A DNA stretch of 64,000 nucleotides from Brachybacterium muris (lineage in GTDB: Bacteria; Actinomycetota; Actinomycetes; Actinomycetales; Dermabacteraceae): the NCBI RefSeq assembly GCF_016907455.1, contig NZ_JAFBCB010000001.1, positions 124,001 through 188,000 on the forward strand, written 5' to 3'. Below are positions 1-8,265 of this stretch, piece by piece (the first letter of the stretch is position 1; every line of letters starts with the position of its first letter). Made by a program: the position numbers and the translations under genes. The notes under the pieces are model-generated. The model searched no databases and was not told where the DNA came from. It worked only from the letters and a program-made list of their open reading frames with translations.

Positions 1-786
1 ACCGTCGCGCACGTCGCGACCTGGGTCATCGCCGGGCTGCGGGATCAGCGATTCACGTCCCTGCCCGAACTTGCAGCCGCCATCGGGCAGCGGATGGAGG
101 CCTATAACGCGGAGCCGTTCCAGAAGCGGCCCGGATCCCGCGCCAGCGTGTTCGACGCGGAGGAGCGGCCGCTGCTGACGCCGCTGCCGGCGGTGCCCTA
201 CGAGATCTCGACATGGCACTACGGACGACGAGTGGGCAGGAACGGGCACGTCACGTTCGCGCGGAACTTCTACTCCGCGCCGTTCGCGCACATCGGCGCG
301 AAGGTCGATCTGCGCATCACGGCCCGGACGCTGGAGATCTATCAGGGCAGCCAGCGACTGACCAGTCACCTGCTGCTCCCGGAGACCGCGAGCAATGAGT
401 ACCGCACCAACGACGCGGACCTACCTGCGGGCGAGCGTTTCCAGGCCTGGGACGCGCAGAGGGTGCGGGCGTGGGCAGATCGGGTCGGGCCGGCCACGGT
501 GATCGTGATCCAGCGGATCTTCGAGTCCGTGCCGATCGTGGAACAGGGCCTGGATCCCGCGTTGGCGGTGCTACGGCTCTCTCGCCGCTTCTCCGTAGAT
601 CGGGTCGAGGCGGCCTGCGCACTCGCGCTGACGGGACGGGTCCGTTCACCGCGCTATGCGCATCTGCACCCGATCTTGGCCACCGGGCAGGACAAGGTCG
701 CCGCCCTGCGTCCACCCCGCGAGGAACCCGCGGAAGACGGCGGATACGTCCGTGGCGCCGACTACTACGCCGGAGGTGTCCGGTGA
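1..786 (+). CDS. istA: IS21 transposase IstA, C-terminal part (5' end outside window)
   Basis: The reading frame is open from base 1 and encodes the last 261 residues of the IstA transposase. The full 520-residue protein is present in copy B. This part starts just after the catalytic glutamate region and holds the C-terminal DNA-binding part (Mu-transposase-like beta-barrel region and tail). IstA cuts and joins the element ends. The TGA stop (784-786) overlaps the GTG start of istB at 783, the usual translationally coupled istA/istB arrangement. Confidence 0.93.
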   Translation, partial: TVAHVATWVIAGLRDQRFTSLPELAAAIGQRMEAYNAEPFQKRPGSRASVFDAEERPLLTPLPAVPYEISTWHYGRRVGRNGHVTFARNFYSAPFAHIGAKVDLRITARTLEIYQGSQRLTSHLLLPETASNEYRTNDADLPAGERFQAWDAQRVRAWADRVGPATVIVIQRIFESVPIVEQGLDPALAVLRLSRRFSVDRVEAACALALTGRVRSPRYAHLHPILATGQDKVAALRPPREEPAEDGGYVRGADYYAGGVR

Positions 787-1529
787 GCGTGATCGATAAC
801 GACACGAAGCGGAAGCTGCGCGAGATGGGCGCGACCGCGCTGCTGGACGCGATCGATGCCCAGGATGAGGCTCACGTGCTGGGGATGTCGTTCCAGGAAC
901 GGCTCCAGCTGATCGTGGACGAGGCGCATTCCATCTTCAATCATGGAAAGGTCGAGGGTCTGATCCGCCGGGCGGGGCTGCGTTATCCCGGAGCGGACCT
1001 GCGGCGGCTGGATCTGGTCGAGGAACGGGGACTGAACCGGAACGTGATCGCGCAACTGGCAACCTGCTCCTTCATCCAGCGGCAACAGAACGTGGTCTTC
1101 CAGGGCTTCACCGGCTCAGGGAAGTCCTACCTCGGCTGCGCGCTGGCGAAGCAGGCCTGCCAGCACCGGCTCCGAGCCCACTACATCCGAATGCCCGACC
1201 TCGAAGAGGCCTGGGCCCTGGCAAAGGACAAGCCGCAGGGCCAGACGAAGTTCCTGCGGAAGTACTCCACGTTCTCGCTGCTGGTGATCGACGAGTGGCT
1301 GCTGGACCATCCTGACGAGGGAATGCGTTCGATGCTGCTGGAACTGCTCGAGCGCCGCTATGACACCGGCTCGACCGTGTTCTGCACCCAGTACCCGAAG
1401 AAGGACTGGCACGCCCGGCTCGGTGGAGCAGTCCACGCCGATGCGATCATGGACCGCATCGTGCACAACACAATCTGGATCGACACCGGCGACAGGAACA
1501 TGCGAGAACACACCGCACTGCCCCAGTGA
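783..1529 (+). CDS. istB: IS21 helper ATPase IstB
   Basis: A 248-residue AAA+ ATPase of the IstB/DnaC type that remodels target DNA and stimulates IstA. A Walker A motif (GFTGSGKSYLG, about residues 107-117) and a Walker B (LLVIDEW, about 163-169) are visible. The length is usual for IstB. The GTG start was chosen because it overlaps the istA stop (GTGA); a longer upstream frame exists but runs through istA. The protein is the same as the copy at 60430-61176. Confidence 0.94.
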   Translation: MSVIDNDTKRKLREMGATALLDAIDAQDEAHVLGMSFQERLQLIVDEAHSIFNHGKVEGLIRRAGLRYPGADLRRLDLVEERGLNRNVIAQLATCSFIQRQQNVVFQGFTGSGKSYLGCALAKQACQHRLRAHYIRMPDLEEAWALAKDKPQGQTKFLRKYSTFSLLVIDEWLLDHPDEGMRSMLLELLERRYDTGSTVFCTQYPKKDWHARLGGAVHADAIMDRIVHNTIWIDTGDRNMREHTALPQ

Positions 1530-1642
1530 CCCGATGCCGGCGGGAGCCAGTGGTCCCCACCGCGGCGGCTACTGGCCCCCGTCGGCACGATCGGCGGTCC
1601 CCAAGAGCAAGATTCGGTGGCTCCCACGACTACGAATACTCA

Positions 1643-2168
1643 GTTCGAACAGCTCGTCGAGGTACAGGGCCGTCTGCGGCACGTTAGAGGCGTGCTTGAG
1701 CACCCCGGTGTTGCCCGTCATCAGCGCCGGTGCCGCGAAGCGGATCACCTGCCACACAGGGAAGTTCCACGGCATCACCGCCAGCACCAGCCCCAGCGGC
1801 CGGTACCGCGCATAGGCCCGTGAGGCGCCGACGGCCGACGGGTCCTCCAGCACCTCGTCCGCCAAAAACCCCTCGGCGTGCTCGGCGTAGAACCGCAGTG
1901 CGTTCGCGGACTTGGTGATCTCGGCGCGGGACTGCTCGATGGGCTTGCCCATCTCCACCGTGACGATGCGGGCCAGCTCGTCCACGTCGCCCTCCAGCAC
2001 ATCCGCGGTGGCGCGGGCCCACTGGGCGCGCTGGGCGAAGCTGGTGGCGCGCAGCTTCTCGTGGGCGGCGTGTGCCTGGGCGATGCGGCGCTCCACCTCG
2101 GCCTCGTCGTGGGCGGTGAACGTCTTCTCGGTGGCCCCGGTGGCGGGGTTGACGGTGGCAATGGCCAT
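1643..2168 (-). pseudogene. Aldehyde dehydrogenase (succinate-semialdehyde dehydrogenase type), cut by IS21
   Basis: The first about 175 residues of an NAD(P)-dependent aldehyde dehydrogenase, of the kind annotated as GabD/AldH. The motifs PLGLVLAVMPWNFPVWQ and GNTGVLKHASNVPQTA are the classic cofactor-binding Rossmann segment. The family is about 455-480 residues with catalytic Glu and Cys further on; here the frame enters the IS tip after ...DELFEL and stops 23 codons later inside it, so the catalytic half is missing. A good ribosome site (AAGGAG, 7 nt before ATG) supports the start. The remaining 3' part should lie on the far side of the IS, outside the window. The product is almost certainly inactive. 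Confidence 0.9.
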
Positions 2169-2209
2169 GATGTGCTCCTTCGACGACGTGGATGGGTGAG
2201 TGCTCGGGG

Positions 2210-2386
2210 TCAGGCCTGTGGTGGCCCGGAGGTGGACCGGGTCGCGCGGTCGTGCAGGTCGATCAGGCGCTGCGCGTTCTCCTCGGAGACGAAGGAGGAC
2301 CCGTTGATCGTCATGCCCCAGGTGGCCCCGCCGCGGAAGGTGAGCGTCCCGCGGTGTGGGGCCCAGTGCGGGGGGATCGGCTTCAT
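2210..2386 (-). CDS. Small conserved-looking protein of unknown function (58 aa)
   Basis: The frame encodes 58 residues starting MKPIPPHWAPHRGTL and ending in TSGPPQA. It lies 41 nt upstream of the interrupted aldehyde dehydrogenase on the same strand, so the two could be co-transcribed. The composition (balanced charge, a central MTINGSSFVSEENAQRL segment) looks like a real small cytoplasmic protein and not a frame shadow. No domain is recognised. Confidence 0.55.
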   Translation of the reverse strand: MKPIPPHWAPHRGTLTFRGGATWGMTINGSSFVSEENAQRLIDLHDRATRSTSGPPQA

Positions 2387-2473
2387 GCCTCGACGGTACT
2401 AGCCGGGCGGCCGGGCCGCCCGGGCCGACCGGGCGTTCCGGGGACGTGCAGTCCTTAGCCGTACGCTGAGCCG

Positions 2474-2899
2474 ATGAGATCCCTTCTGCGCCGCGTACCT
2501 GCCACCACCTCCCAGAACCTGACCCGGATCGGGCTGGGAGCGTTCATGACCTTCGCGGGGGTCTCCCACCTGACCTTCGCCCGGGACGAGTTCCGCGCCC
2601 AGGTCCCCTCCTGGCAGCCCTTCCCCGAGGACATCGTGGTGCTGGGATCCGGTGTCGTCGAGGTCGCCCTGGGAGCGTCCTTGACCGCACTGCCGCGCTA
2701 TCGGCGGCTCACGGGGGTCGCGCTGGCCGCGTTCTACGTCGCGGTGTTCCCCGGCAACGTCTCGCAGTACCTGGAGGGGGTGGACGCCTTCGGATTGGAC
2801 ACCGACGCCAAGCGGCTGGCCCGCCTGTTCGGCCAACCGCTGCTCATCGCGGCCGCATTGTGGGGTGCCGGGATCCCGCAGCGGCGCTCGCGCGACTGA
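2474..2899 (+). CDS. DoxX-like small membrane protein
   Basis: A 141-residue protein with about four hydrophobic segments (near residues 20-34, 55-72, 80-95 and 118-135). The segment FAGVSHLTFARDEF followed by a VPSWQPFP loop is typical of the DoxX/DoxX-like family of four-helix membrane proteins, whose biochemical role is mostly unknown (one member supports thiosulfate:quinone oxidoreductase). It stands alone, divergent from the small gene at 2210-2386. Confidence 0.7.
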   Translation: MRSLLRRVPATTSQNLTRIGLGAFMTFAGVSHLTFARDEFRAQVPSWQPFPEDIVVLGSGVVEVALGASLTALPRYRRLTGVALAAFYVAVFPGNVSQYLEGVDAFGLDTDAKRLARLFGQPLLIAAALWGAGIPQRRSRD

Positions 2900-3044
2900 G
2901 AGGCAACGCAGCCCCGTGCTGCTTCCCCGGTCTTTCGGAAGACTGGATGCGCATGTCAGGCCGGTGCGCTAGGTTCTCCCCACCGCCACGGGGCACCCGC
3001 ACCGTGGCTGCCCCGCGGGGCACGACCCGACGAAGGGAATGCAC

Positions 3045-3239
3045 ATGAACCTCGGCGACAAGATCAAGAACAAGGCCCAGGAGGCCTCGGGCAAGACCAA
3101 GGCAGGCGTCGGTGACGCCACCGACAACCACTCCCTCGAGGCCGAGGGCCGTGGCGACCAGGCCGAGGCGAACACCCGCCAGGCCGGCGAGAACGTCAAG
3201 GACGCCGCCAAGAACCTGAAGGACGGCTTCTCGAAGTGA
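3045..3239 (+). CDS. CsbD family stress protein
   Basis: A 64-residue, very hydrophilic, Lys/Ala/Glu-rich protein beginning MNLGDKIKNKAQEASGKTKAG, the CsbD-type pattern. CsbD is a general-stress (SigB) protein in Bacillus; its molecular role is unknown. The ATG at 3045 is preferred to the one at 3039 because the purine-rich ribosome site (GAAGGGA) then has a workable spacing. The stop is followed by a GC-rich hairpin at 3304-3339. Confidence 0.85.
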   Translation: MNLGDKIKNKAQEASGKTKAGVGDATDNHSLEAEGRGDQAEANTRQAGENVKDAAKNLKDGFSK

Positions 3240-3303
3240 CCCGGCCGCAGCCGGCCCGCTGCTGAACCACAGATCCGCGGGCAGACACAAGCGCAGCACC
3301 TCG

Positions 3304-3339
3304 ACGGCGCGCATCGCTCTCACGAGCGGTGCGCGCCGT
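3304..3339 (+). terminator. GC-rich hairpin after csbD-like gene
   Basis: A perfect 10-bp stem ACGGCGCGCA / TGCGCGCCGT encloses a 16-nt loop. There is no long T run, as is common for actinobacterial terminators. It lies 65 bp after the CsbD stop. Confidence 0.6.
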
Positions 3340-3483
3340 TGTCATGGGCGCAGTCCCACCCACTGCCGCCCGGCCCTGCTCCGGCGGCATCAAAGTGCCG
3401 CCGCCCCAGCTCGCTGCTAGCACCTTCGTGCTGTTCCCCCGGTCACCCATTGGAGTTGTCGGCGCTGCTTGCCACTGACTGGA

Positions 3484-3632
3484 TGATGCCGGTTGCCCAC
3501 GGCATCACCTATGAGGAACGCCGTGACGAGAGCCCACTGCTGGCGTCCCGGTCGGGGCTGAGCATCGGGGAGGATGCGCTGGAGCAGGTCGCAGTGAAGA
3601 TAGCCAACGCGGTGCGGCCAGAGGCGAACTGA
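3484..3632 (+). pseudogene. C-terminal gene remnant at the edge of the defence islet
   Basis: An open frame ending at the TGA 3630-3632 encodes a natural-looking tail (MMPVAHGITYEERRDES ... VKIANAVRPEAN) with no recognisable start signal; upstream the same frame is proline-rich noise. Its stop shares the palindrome TGATCA with the stop of the convergent gene at 3633. It is best read as the 3' stub of a gene lost when the islet formed. The parent family is not recognised. Confidence 0.35.
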
Positions 3633-4097
3633 TCAGCCGCTCTCGATCCAGCGCCTGACGGCTTCACCGCCATCGGCGTAGAGCACCTCGTTGCCCTTCC
3701 GGCGCGCGTTCTGCATGACCTGCGTCGCCTCCCGGAGTGAGTCCAGGTTGTAGTAGTTGCGGACGTAGCTAAGGTCGTCAGTGCGACGACGATGCAACCC
3801 GTGCAGTACCGGGAAGGCATGCAGAACGTCGTTGCGGACATCTAACGCCTCCTCGGCAAGGGTGATGAAGTTATCGATCCCCTCCACGGCGGGAGGTGAC
3901 TTCCGCAACCTCCCCAGCAACCTGCCCAGAGGGTCCTTGTACAGGTCCTCGGCCTGGAATCCTGAGTGAACCCGCAAGAGATCGAAGGCAATGCCGGACA
4001 GCCCGGCAGCCGCGTAGGTAGCCCTGCCGAGTTCAAGCAGCCAGTCAGTGTGCTGAGGGTGCCGTGAGTCTCCGGGGTACTCCGCGTCGATGCTCAT
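3633..4097 (-). CDS. HEPN-like protein (RNxxxH motif), possible toxin or defence component
   Basis: A 154-residue protein. The segment ALDVRNDVLHAFPVL (about residues 85-99) holds R-N-x-x-x-H, the active-site motif of HEPN-fold ribonucleases and related toxins; the flanking helical pattern (a helix with EEALDVR before it, a helix with EATQVMQNARRK after it) agrees. The start at 4097 (MSIDAEYPG) is chosen over 4169 because the extension is low-quality. It lies 139 bp downstream of the Abi-family gene on the same strand, in a segment of visibly lower GC than the surroundings. A TATACG box in the gap could give it its own promoter. The HEPN call rests on the motif only. Confidence 0.55.
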   Translation of the reverse strand: MSIDAEYPGDSRHPQHTDWLLELGRATYAAAGLSGIAFDLLRVHSGFQAEDLYKDPLGRLLGRLRKSPPAVEGIDNFITLAEEALDVRNDVLHAFPVLHGLHRRRTDDLSYVRNYYNLDSLREATQVMQNARRKGNEVLYADGGEAVRRWIESG

Positions 4098-4236
4098 GCG
4101 TCCATTCTCGCCGAGGTGTCCACCGGTCTCTGCTGGGCCTCTCCGGACCATCAGCGACTGCCGACCCACGCCTCCTCCAGTAGCAAGCTCGCGACGGCGT
4201 ATAGACGACGGTCGAGCAGCGGACTTGTGGAGGGGG

Positions 4237-5208
4237 TCAGTGGATGCTCCACAATGCCTCGGTCAACCAACCATCTACGAAGCCCATCGTGTTCTCAGGC
4301 GTCCATCCGAGAACCGAGGGGAACTTGCCCATGGTCGTCCGCAGATCGCTGGCGAAGCGCGAGTCCGGGTCGACATGCCGTAGCAAGTAGGCCAAGACTG
4401 CCGCCAGGAAGTAGACCTTGTTGGTGTCGGCAGACACTAGGTGATGCAGTTCCTGTTCCACCATGCGCCTGTTGATCTTGTCCGGGGGGTAAACGGTGCT
4501 TCTGTTCCAGATGCGCGCGTTGTGAGCGCAGTGGTTGCGGAGCACGTTCAGCGCCTTCAGCCAGCCGAACAACACCTGCGGATTCTTGACGCCGACCTCC
4601 TCCGCGATGCGTCGCGCATCCTTGGGTTGCATCATCCGGTAGAGGCCGATCAGGCAACCCATCGTCATGAACTCGGTTGCAGCCCACACAGGCACATCAC
4701 CGTCGTACTTGGTAGCGAAGTGGACCATGTAATCCTCACGGCCTGCCTTGCGCTGCAAGGAGTCGTACTCGCTGCGCCAGGTGTCGTACTTCGTCCCCGC
4801 ATGGTCGGGTCCGCGCGACGCTGCATTGCATCGCTGGGGGTCAAGGCCGCTACGGTCCAGATGGGCAAGGGGCCCGTGCTTCCCCAGGTGGTAGCCCACC
4901 TTGGTGCGGAGCGCGATCTCCAGTGACTGGATGGCGGGCAGCAACGTGCGCCGAAGCCGGTGGTCGAAGTCATGCAATGTCACGGCATCCGACAGACAAG
5001 CGCCCCCCACGAAGACGTCCGAACGGTGCACCGTGCCAGCATCGTCGGTGGTGAACGCCCGCATCGGGTAGGTGTAAGCCGATAGACGGTAGTAGCCGAT
5101 CCGCTTCAGAACCCGTACCGCGTCGCCTTCACGGCCAACGTCCAACCCCCGAGAGGCCAGGAGGCGAACCTGCTGGTCGTAAGGCAGGTGGGGCTTGGAG
5201 TAGCGCAT
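4237..5208 (-). CDS. Abi family protein (Abi_2 / AbiD-AbiF type, HEPN superfamily)
   Basis: A 323-residue protein. The N-terminus carries the hallmark KPHLPYDQQVRLLASRGL and the RIGYYRLSAYTYPMR block of the Abi_2 family; near residue 255 is LNVLRNHCAHNARIWNR, the RNxxxH HEPN active-site block of this family. Relatives (AbiD, AbiF) cause abortive infection in lactococcal phage defence, acting in the cytoplasm, probably as RNases. The length is normal. The start is uncertain: ATG 5208 begins exactly where family similarity begins but has no clear ribosome site, and GTG 5211 and GTG 5244 are in frame. The gene is followed on the same strand by the HEPN-like gene at 3633-4097. Confidence 0.87.
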   Translation of the reverse strand: MRYSKPHLPYDQQVRLLASRGLDVGREGDAVRVLKRIGYYRLSAYTYPMRAFTTDDAGTVHRSDVFVGGACLSDAVTLHDFDHRLRRTLLPAIQSLEIALRTKVGYHLGKHGPLAHLDRSGLDPQRCNAASRGPDHAGTKYDTWRSEYDSLQRKAGREDYMVHFATKYDGDVPVWAATEFMTMGCLIGLYRMMQPKDARRIAEEVGVKNPQVLFGWLKALNVLRNHCAHNARIWNRSTVYPPDKINRRMVEQELHHLVSADTNKVYFLAAVLAYLLRHVDPDSRFASDLRTTMGKFPSVLGWTPENTMGFVDGWLTEALWSIH

Positions 5209-5229
5209 CACCCTATAGTGCCAAAGGAA

Positions 5230-5266
5230 AACCGGCCCATGCACGACAGGTGGCGCGAGGCCGGTT
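5230..5266. promoter_or_regulatory. Inverted repeat in the leader of the Abi-family gene
   Basis: Eight-bp perfect arms AACCGGCC / GGCCGGTT separated by 21 bp lie 22-58 bp upstream of the Abi start. This could be a hairpin in the 5' leader or an operator; function is inferred only from position. Confidence 0.3.
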
Positions 5267-5470
5267 GCCGAGAGAGGAGCCGGTGTTTATGCCCCCATGG
5301 TAGCCGCTGGGACCGACCTCGCGTCAATGCCCCGCGGCAAGATCCGCGCAGGTCTCCTGATTTCTGTGCCTTCACCACAAACGGCCCGCCCGTGATCTGC
5401 GAGGCAGGGCGCAGCCTGTACGGTTCCGTGAATCTACCGCGTACGTCCCCTCGCCTGAGGGGCGGCGTAG

Positions 5471-5671
5471 CCCCCACAGCGCAACCGCGACTCCGCCAGC
5501 CAGATCGGCCACGTGGTGCTGTTCGACGGCTGGGCCGACGAGACCCGCACCACCTACCGGGTGCTCGAGCAGGCCTACAGCGCCGGCGGTACTGCGGCCC
5601 GCACCATCGCCTACCCCTACGCGGACCTGCCGGAGTACCACCCGTTCCGGTACGACAGGATCCTGGACTGA
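5471..5671 (+). pseudogene. C-terminal remnant of a secreted cell-wall-type protein
   Basis: The frame is open from the in-frame TAG at 5468 to TGA 5669. Its 66 residues include IGHVVLFDGWADETRTTYRV and an AYPYADLPEYHPFRYDRI tail. That pattern occurs at the C-terminus of secreted actinobacterial proteins with an NlpC/CHAP-like fold. No start, signal peptide or catalytic cysteine region is present, so this is a 3' fragment whose 5' part has been replaced by the lower-GC islet. About 200 bp before it (5287-5470) I see no gene. Confidence 0.5.
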
Positions 5672-5776
5672 CATCCGGCCGGGCTGTCCCGGACTGGGCT
5701 GCCCGGCCCGGGTTGCCCCGTCCTGGGCTGCCCCGGCCCGGTGCCCCTGCGGCCTGCAGTCGGGTCAGCAGGTGGG

Positions 5777-6827
5777 TCAGATCAGCAGGCAGCCGTCGGC
5801 GATGATGTGCACGTAGGGCATGGTGGCCAGCAGCAGGATCCCGATCTGCGCCGCCACCAGCAGCAGGGGCATAAGGAGCGGGCGCGGGCCAGAGCGGGGA
5901 GACCTATGCGGGGTCGGCCGGTGCTCCGGTGCCGGATCGGATGAGCCTGCGGGACCGGCCAAGGAGACGGGCCCAGCAGTCGGTGCAACCGGGGGCCCAC
6001 CGCCGTGGTGGCCGCGGCGAGGGGCCTCTGACCGGCCATGGCCGCACGGGGCTCCCGGATGCCCACCAGGGACAACAGGGCGTCGAAGAGCGCCGCGTCA
6101 CTCACCTCGCGGCGGGCAGGGTCGTCGGCATCCATCTCCACCAGGGCCGAGACCTCGTGCACCCCGTGCCGCACCAGCGGAACCCAGCCCACCAGGGCGC
6201 AGAACACCCGCAGCAGGCCGCCCACCCAGTGGTGATGCCGATCCAGGTGCGCCTGCTCGTGCGCGAGCACTGCGGTCAGCGTGCGCCCGTCCAGCAGTTC
6301 CAGCGCCCGTCGGGACAGCACGATCGCCCCGCCCCTCACAGGTGTGGAGTACACGACCACCTGGTCGCTGGGCACGACCCACACATGATGACCCAGGTCC
6401 GAGCGGAGACCCGCCGTACGCAGCACCTCCACGTGCCGATGAGCGCTGCGGGACGCGCTGACGATCGCCGCCCCCAGGGCCGCGATGAACCAGATCCCGA
6501 TCAGGATCGGCACGAACAGGACGAAGAACGGGGGAACACATCCGTGGGGGTGGTCCAGGGGCCCAGCGGGTTGGCGCCCCGGACGCAGGCACGGCACACC
6601 ATGCCTGCCTTGCCGGGCAGGCAGTGGCCGGAGAGGTTCCAGGCCAGGATCGGCCCGAGGGAGAGTGCTGCGAGGGTCCAGGTGACCAGCAGGGTGGTCC
6701 AGATCGTGATGCCCAGGGCGGGGCGACGCGCGAACCGCGGCGCGGCGGGCGTCAGCAGGCGTGCGCCCCGCGCTCCGATCGCGATGACCAGGGTGAGCAG
6801 CGCTCCGAACAGTGCGAGTGTGGCCAT
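5777..6827 (-). pseudogene. M56 (BlaR1-type) membrane metallopeptidase, two apparent frameshifts
   Basis: The gene begins MATLALFGALLTLVIA at ATG 6827 and continues in three successive frames. The first frame gives two membrane helices up to ...TPTDV; the second gives another membrane segment and the protease domain with the zinc motif HEQAH (HExxH); the third gives the last membrane segment PLLMPLLLVAAQIG and the stop at 5777. The first shift is at a run of five C near 6535-6545 (six would restore the frame); the second lies between about 5870 and 5960. In BlaR1/MecR1 systems such peptidases sense beta-lactams and cleave the BlaI repressor; the BlaI gene sits 1 bp upstream. Either a true pseudogene or two homopolymer-type sequence errors. 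Confidence 0.75.
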
Positions 6828-6828
6828 G

Positions 6829-7311
6829 TCACGGCGCGGGGTCAGGCGAGCCGTGGTGCGGGGACGAGGGCGACCCTGGCGCGCCCGCAGCGGGGGAGTC
6901 AGGGTGGCGGCCGCCGGTGCGCTCGACCAGCTCACGCAGCGCTTCCACGTCCGACTCGTCCATCCCGGTGACGAAGTGGAGGATGCTGGCGCGCCGGTCC
7001 CGGCTGTAGGACAGTGCCTCGTTCATCAGGGCCGCGGAGTACTCGTCACGACCGATGATCGCCCGGTACTGGACCGGCCGACCGCGGGAGGTGCGCTCGA
7101 TCACGCCCTTCTTCTCCAGGTTCGTGAGCACCGTGGAGATGGTGGTGTAGGCCAGGCCCCGATCGCTCAGGCTCTCGTGCACATCCCGCACGCCGATGAT
7201 GCCGTCGGACCCGGTGTCGCTGCTGCGGGACCAGACCACCTCGAGGGCGTCGCGCTCTAGCGGACCAAGGGTGGGCACGGAGCGACCGGGCGGACGGGAC
7301 ATGGCGCTCAT
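6829..7311 (-). CDS. BlaI/MecI/CopY family transcriptional repressor
   Basis: A 160-residue protein with the BlaI winged helix: LGPLERDALEVVWS (helix 1), VRDVHESLSDRGLAYTTIST (recognition region) and NLEKKGVIERTSRGRPVQYR (wing). BlaI dimers block their own operon until cleaved by the partner M56 protease. The stop TGA ends 1 bp before the ATG of the M56 gene, so the pair is an operon. The start could be ATG 7311 or ATG 7302. The C-terminal 25 residues are Pro/Ser-rich and probably disordered. Confidence 0.9.
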   Translation of the reverse strand: MSAMSRPPGRSVPTLGPLERDALEVVWSRSSDTGSDGIIGVRDVHESLSDRGLAYTTISTVLTNLEKKGVIERTSRGRPVQYRAIIGRDEYSAALMNEALSYSRDRRASILHFVTGMDESDVEALRELVERTGGRHPDSPAAGAPGSPSSPHHGSPDPAP

Positions 7312-7356
7312 CCTAGGAGTCCGAGAGGCCGTCCGCCCAGGTCAGGATGGTCGAGG

Positions 7357-8181
7357 TCACTCCCGCCACCAGGTGTCGTGGATCGTCACCGGGACGGTGC
7401 GCTTGTGGCGGGTGCGCAGGAAGATCGTCTCGAGCTTCTCGGCGGCGGCCTCGTCGATCTCGCGGCCCTCGAGGTAGTCGTCGATGTCGTCGTAGCGCAG
7501 CCCCAGTTCGGCCTCGTCGGTCTGGCCGGGGCGGCCGTCCAGCAGGTCGGCCGTGGGCACCTTGCCGGAGAGCGCATCGCTCGCCCCCAGCTCCGTGAGC
7601 ACTTCCCGCACCTGGCGCTTGTTCAGGCCGGACAGGGGCAGCAGGTCCGCGCCGCCGTCGCCGAACTTGGTGAAGAAGCCGGTGACGTTCTCGGCCGCCT
7701 GGTCGGTGCCCAGCACCAGCAGCCCCAGGTCGCCGCCGATCGCGTACTGCACGGCCATGCGCATCCTGGCCTTGGTGTTGCCCTTGGTGAAGTCGCTGAG
7801 TTCCTCGCCCAGCCCTTCGCGGTAGGCCTCAGCCAGGCCCTCCACTCCGGCGGCCACGTTCACTGTGACAGGGCGGTCGGCGGCGATGAAGTCCATCGCC
7901 GCCTGGGCATCTGCCTCATCGTGCTGGACCCCGTAGGGCAGGCGCACCGCCACGAACAGGGCATCACCACCCTGCTCCCGCACACGCTCCACCGCCAGCT
8001 GCGCCAGGCGACCCGCGCAGGTGGAGTCCACGCCGCCGGAGATACCCAGCACGAAGCCCTTCGCGCGGGTCGCCACGAGGTAGTCCACCAGGAACTGCAC
8101 CCGGGACTCCACCTCCGCGGCGGGGTCGATGGTGGGCTTCACGCCGGTCTCGTCGATGATGCGCTGCTGCAGTGGCCTCAT
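7357..8181 (-). CDS. nadE: NH3-dependent NAD+ synthetase
   Basis: A 274-residue enzyme that amidates deamido-NAD with ATP and ammonia in the last step of NAD synthesis. The PP-loop SGGVDS (about residues 48-53), [27 protein letters not shown] and the C-terminal [13 protein letters not shown] are all diagnostic; the length equals that of the E. coli enzyme, and no glutaminase domain is present. ATG 8181 was chosen because MRPLQQRII is the usual N-terminus, although the frame stays open upstream. Confidence 0.96.
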   Translation of the reverse strand: MRPLQQRIIDETGVKPTIDPAAEVESRVQFLVDYLVATRAKGFVLGISGGVDSTCAGRLAQLAVERVREQGGDALFVAVRLPYGVQHDEADAQAAMDFIAADRPVTVNVAAGVEGLAEAYREGLGEELSDFTKGNTKARMRMAVQYAIGGDLGLLVLGTDQAAENVTGFFTKFGDGGADLLPLSGLNKRQVREVLTELGASDALSGKVPTADLLDGRPGQTDEAELGLRYDDIDDYLEGREIDEAAAEKLETIFLRTRHKRTVPVTIHDTWWRE

Positions 8182-8253
8182 GGCCGCGATTCTACGGCGG
8201 GGCCACGGGGCTCGGGGTACTGACTGGTGGCGCGCAGCCCCTGACCGCCCGGC

Positions 8254-8265
8254 TAGTATGGGGGG
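8254..8265 (+). promoter_or_regulatory. -10 box for leaderless serine-hydrolase gene
   Basis: TAGTAT is followed by six G and then the ATG at 8266. The spacing places the transcription start on or next to the start codon; the G run could alternatively act as a ribosome site. No clear -35 box is seen. Confidence 0.5.

Larger units (their letters stand above)
1..1642 (+). mobile_element. IS21-family insertion sequence, copy A (left part outside window)
   Basis: This is the right-hand part of an IS21-type element carrying istA (C-terminal part) and istB. The right end was placed at 1642 by comparison with copy B (60317-62897): the two copies agree up to the tip ...CGAATACTCA and then diverge into unrelated flanks. 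The tip ends in CA, as IS21 elements do, and matches the opposite tip of copy B in inverted orientation (TGARTATTCG). Positions in the copies are related by x to 61959-x, so the copies are in opposite orientation. The coding sequences of the two copies appear identical, which suggests recent transposition. The element interrupts an aldehyde dehydrogenase gene. Confidence 0.95.

Noticed and set aside
5690..5760. Repeat array in GGGCTGCCCCGG-like sequence
   Set aside because: Short GC-rich units recur loosely, but the copies are irregular and no clear unit can be defined.
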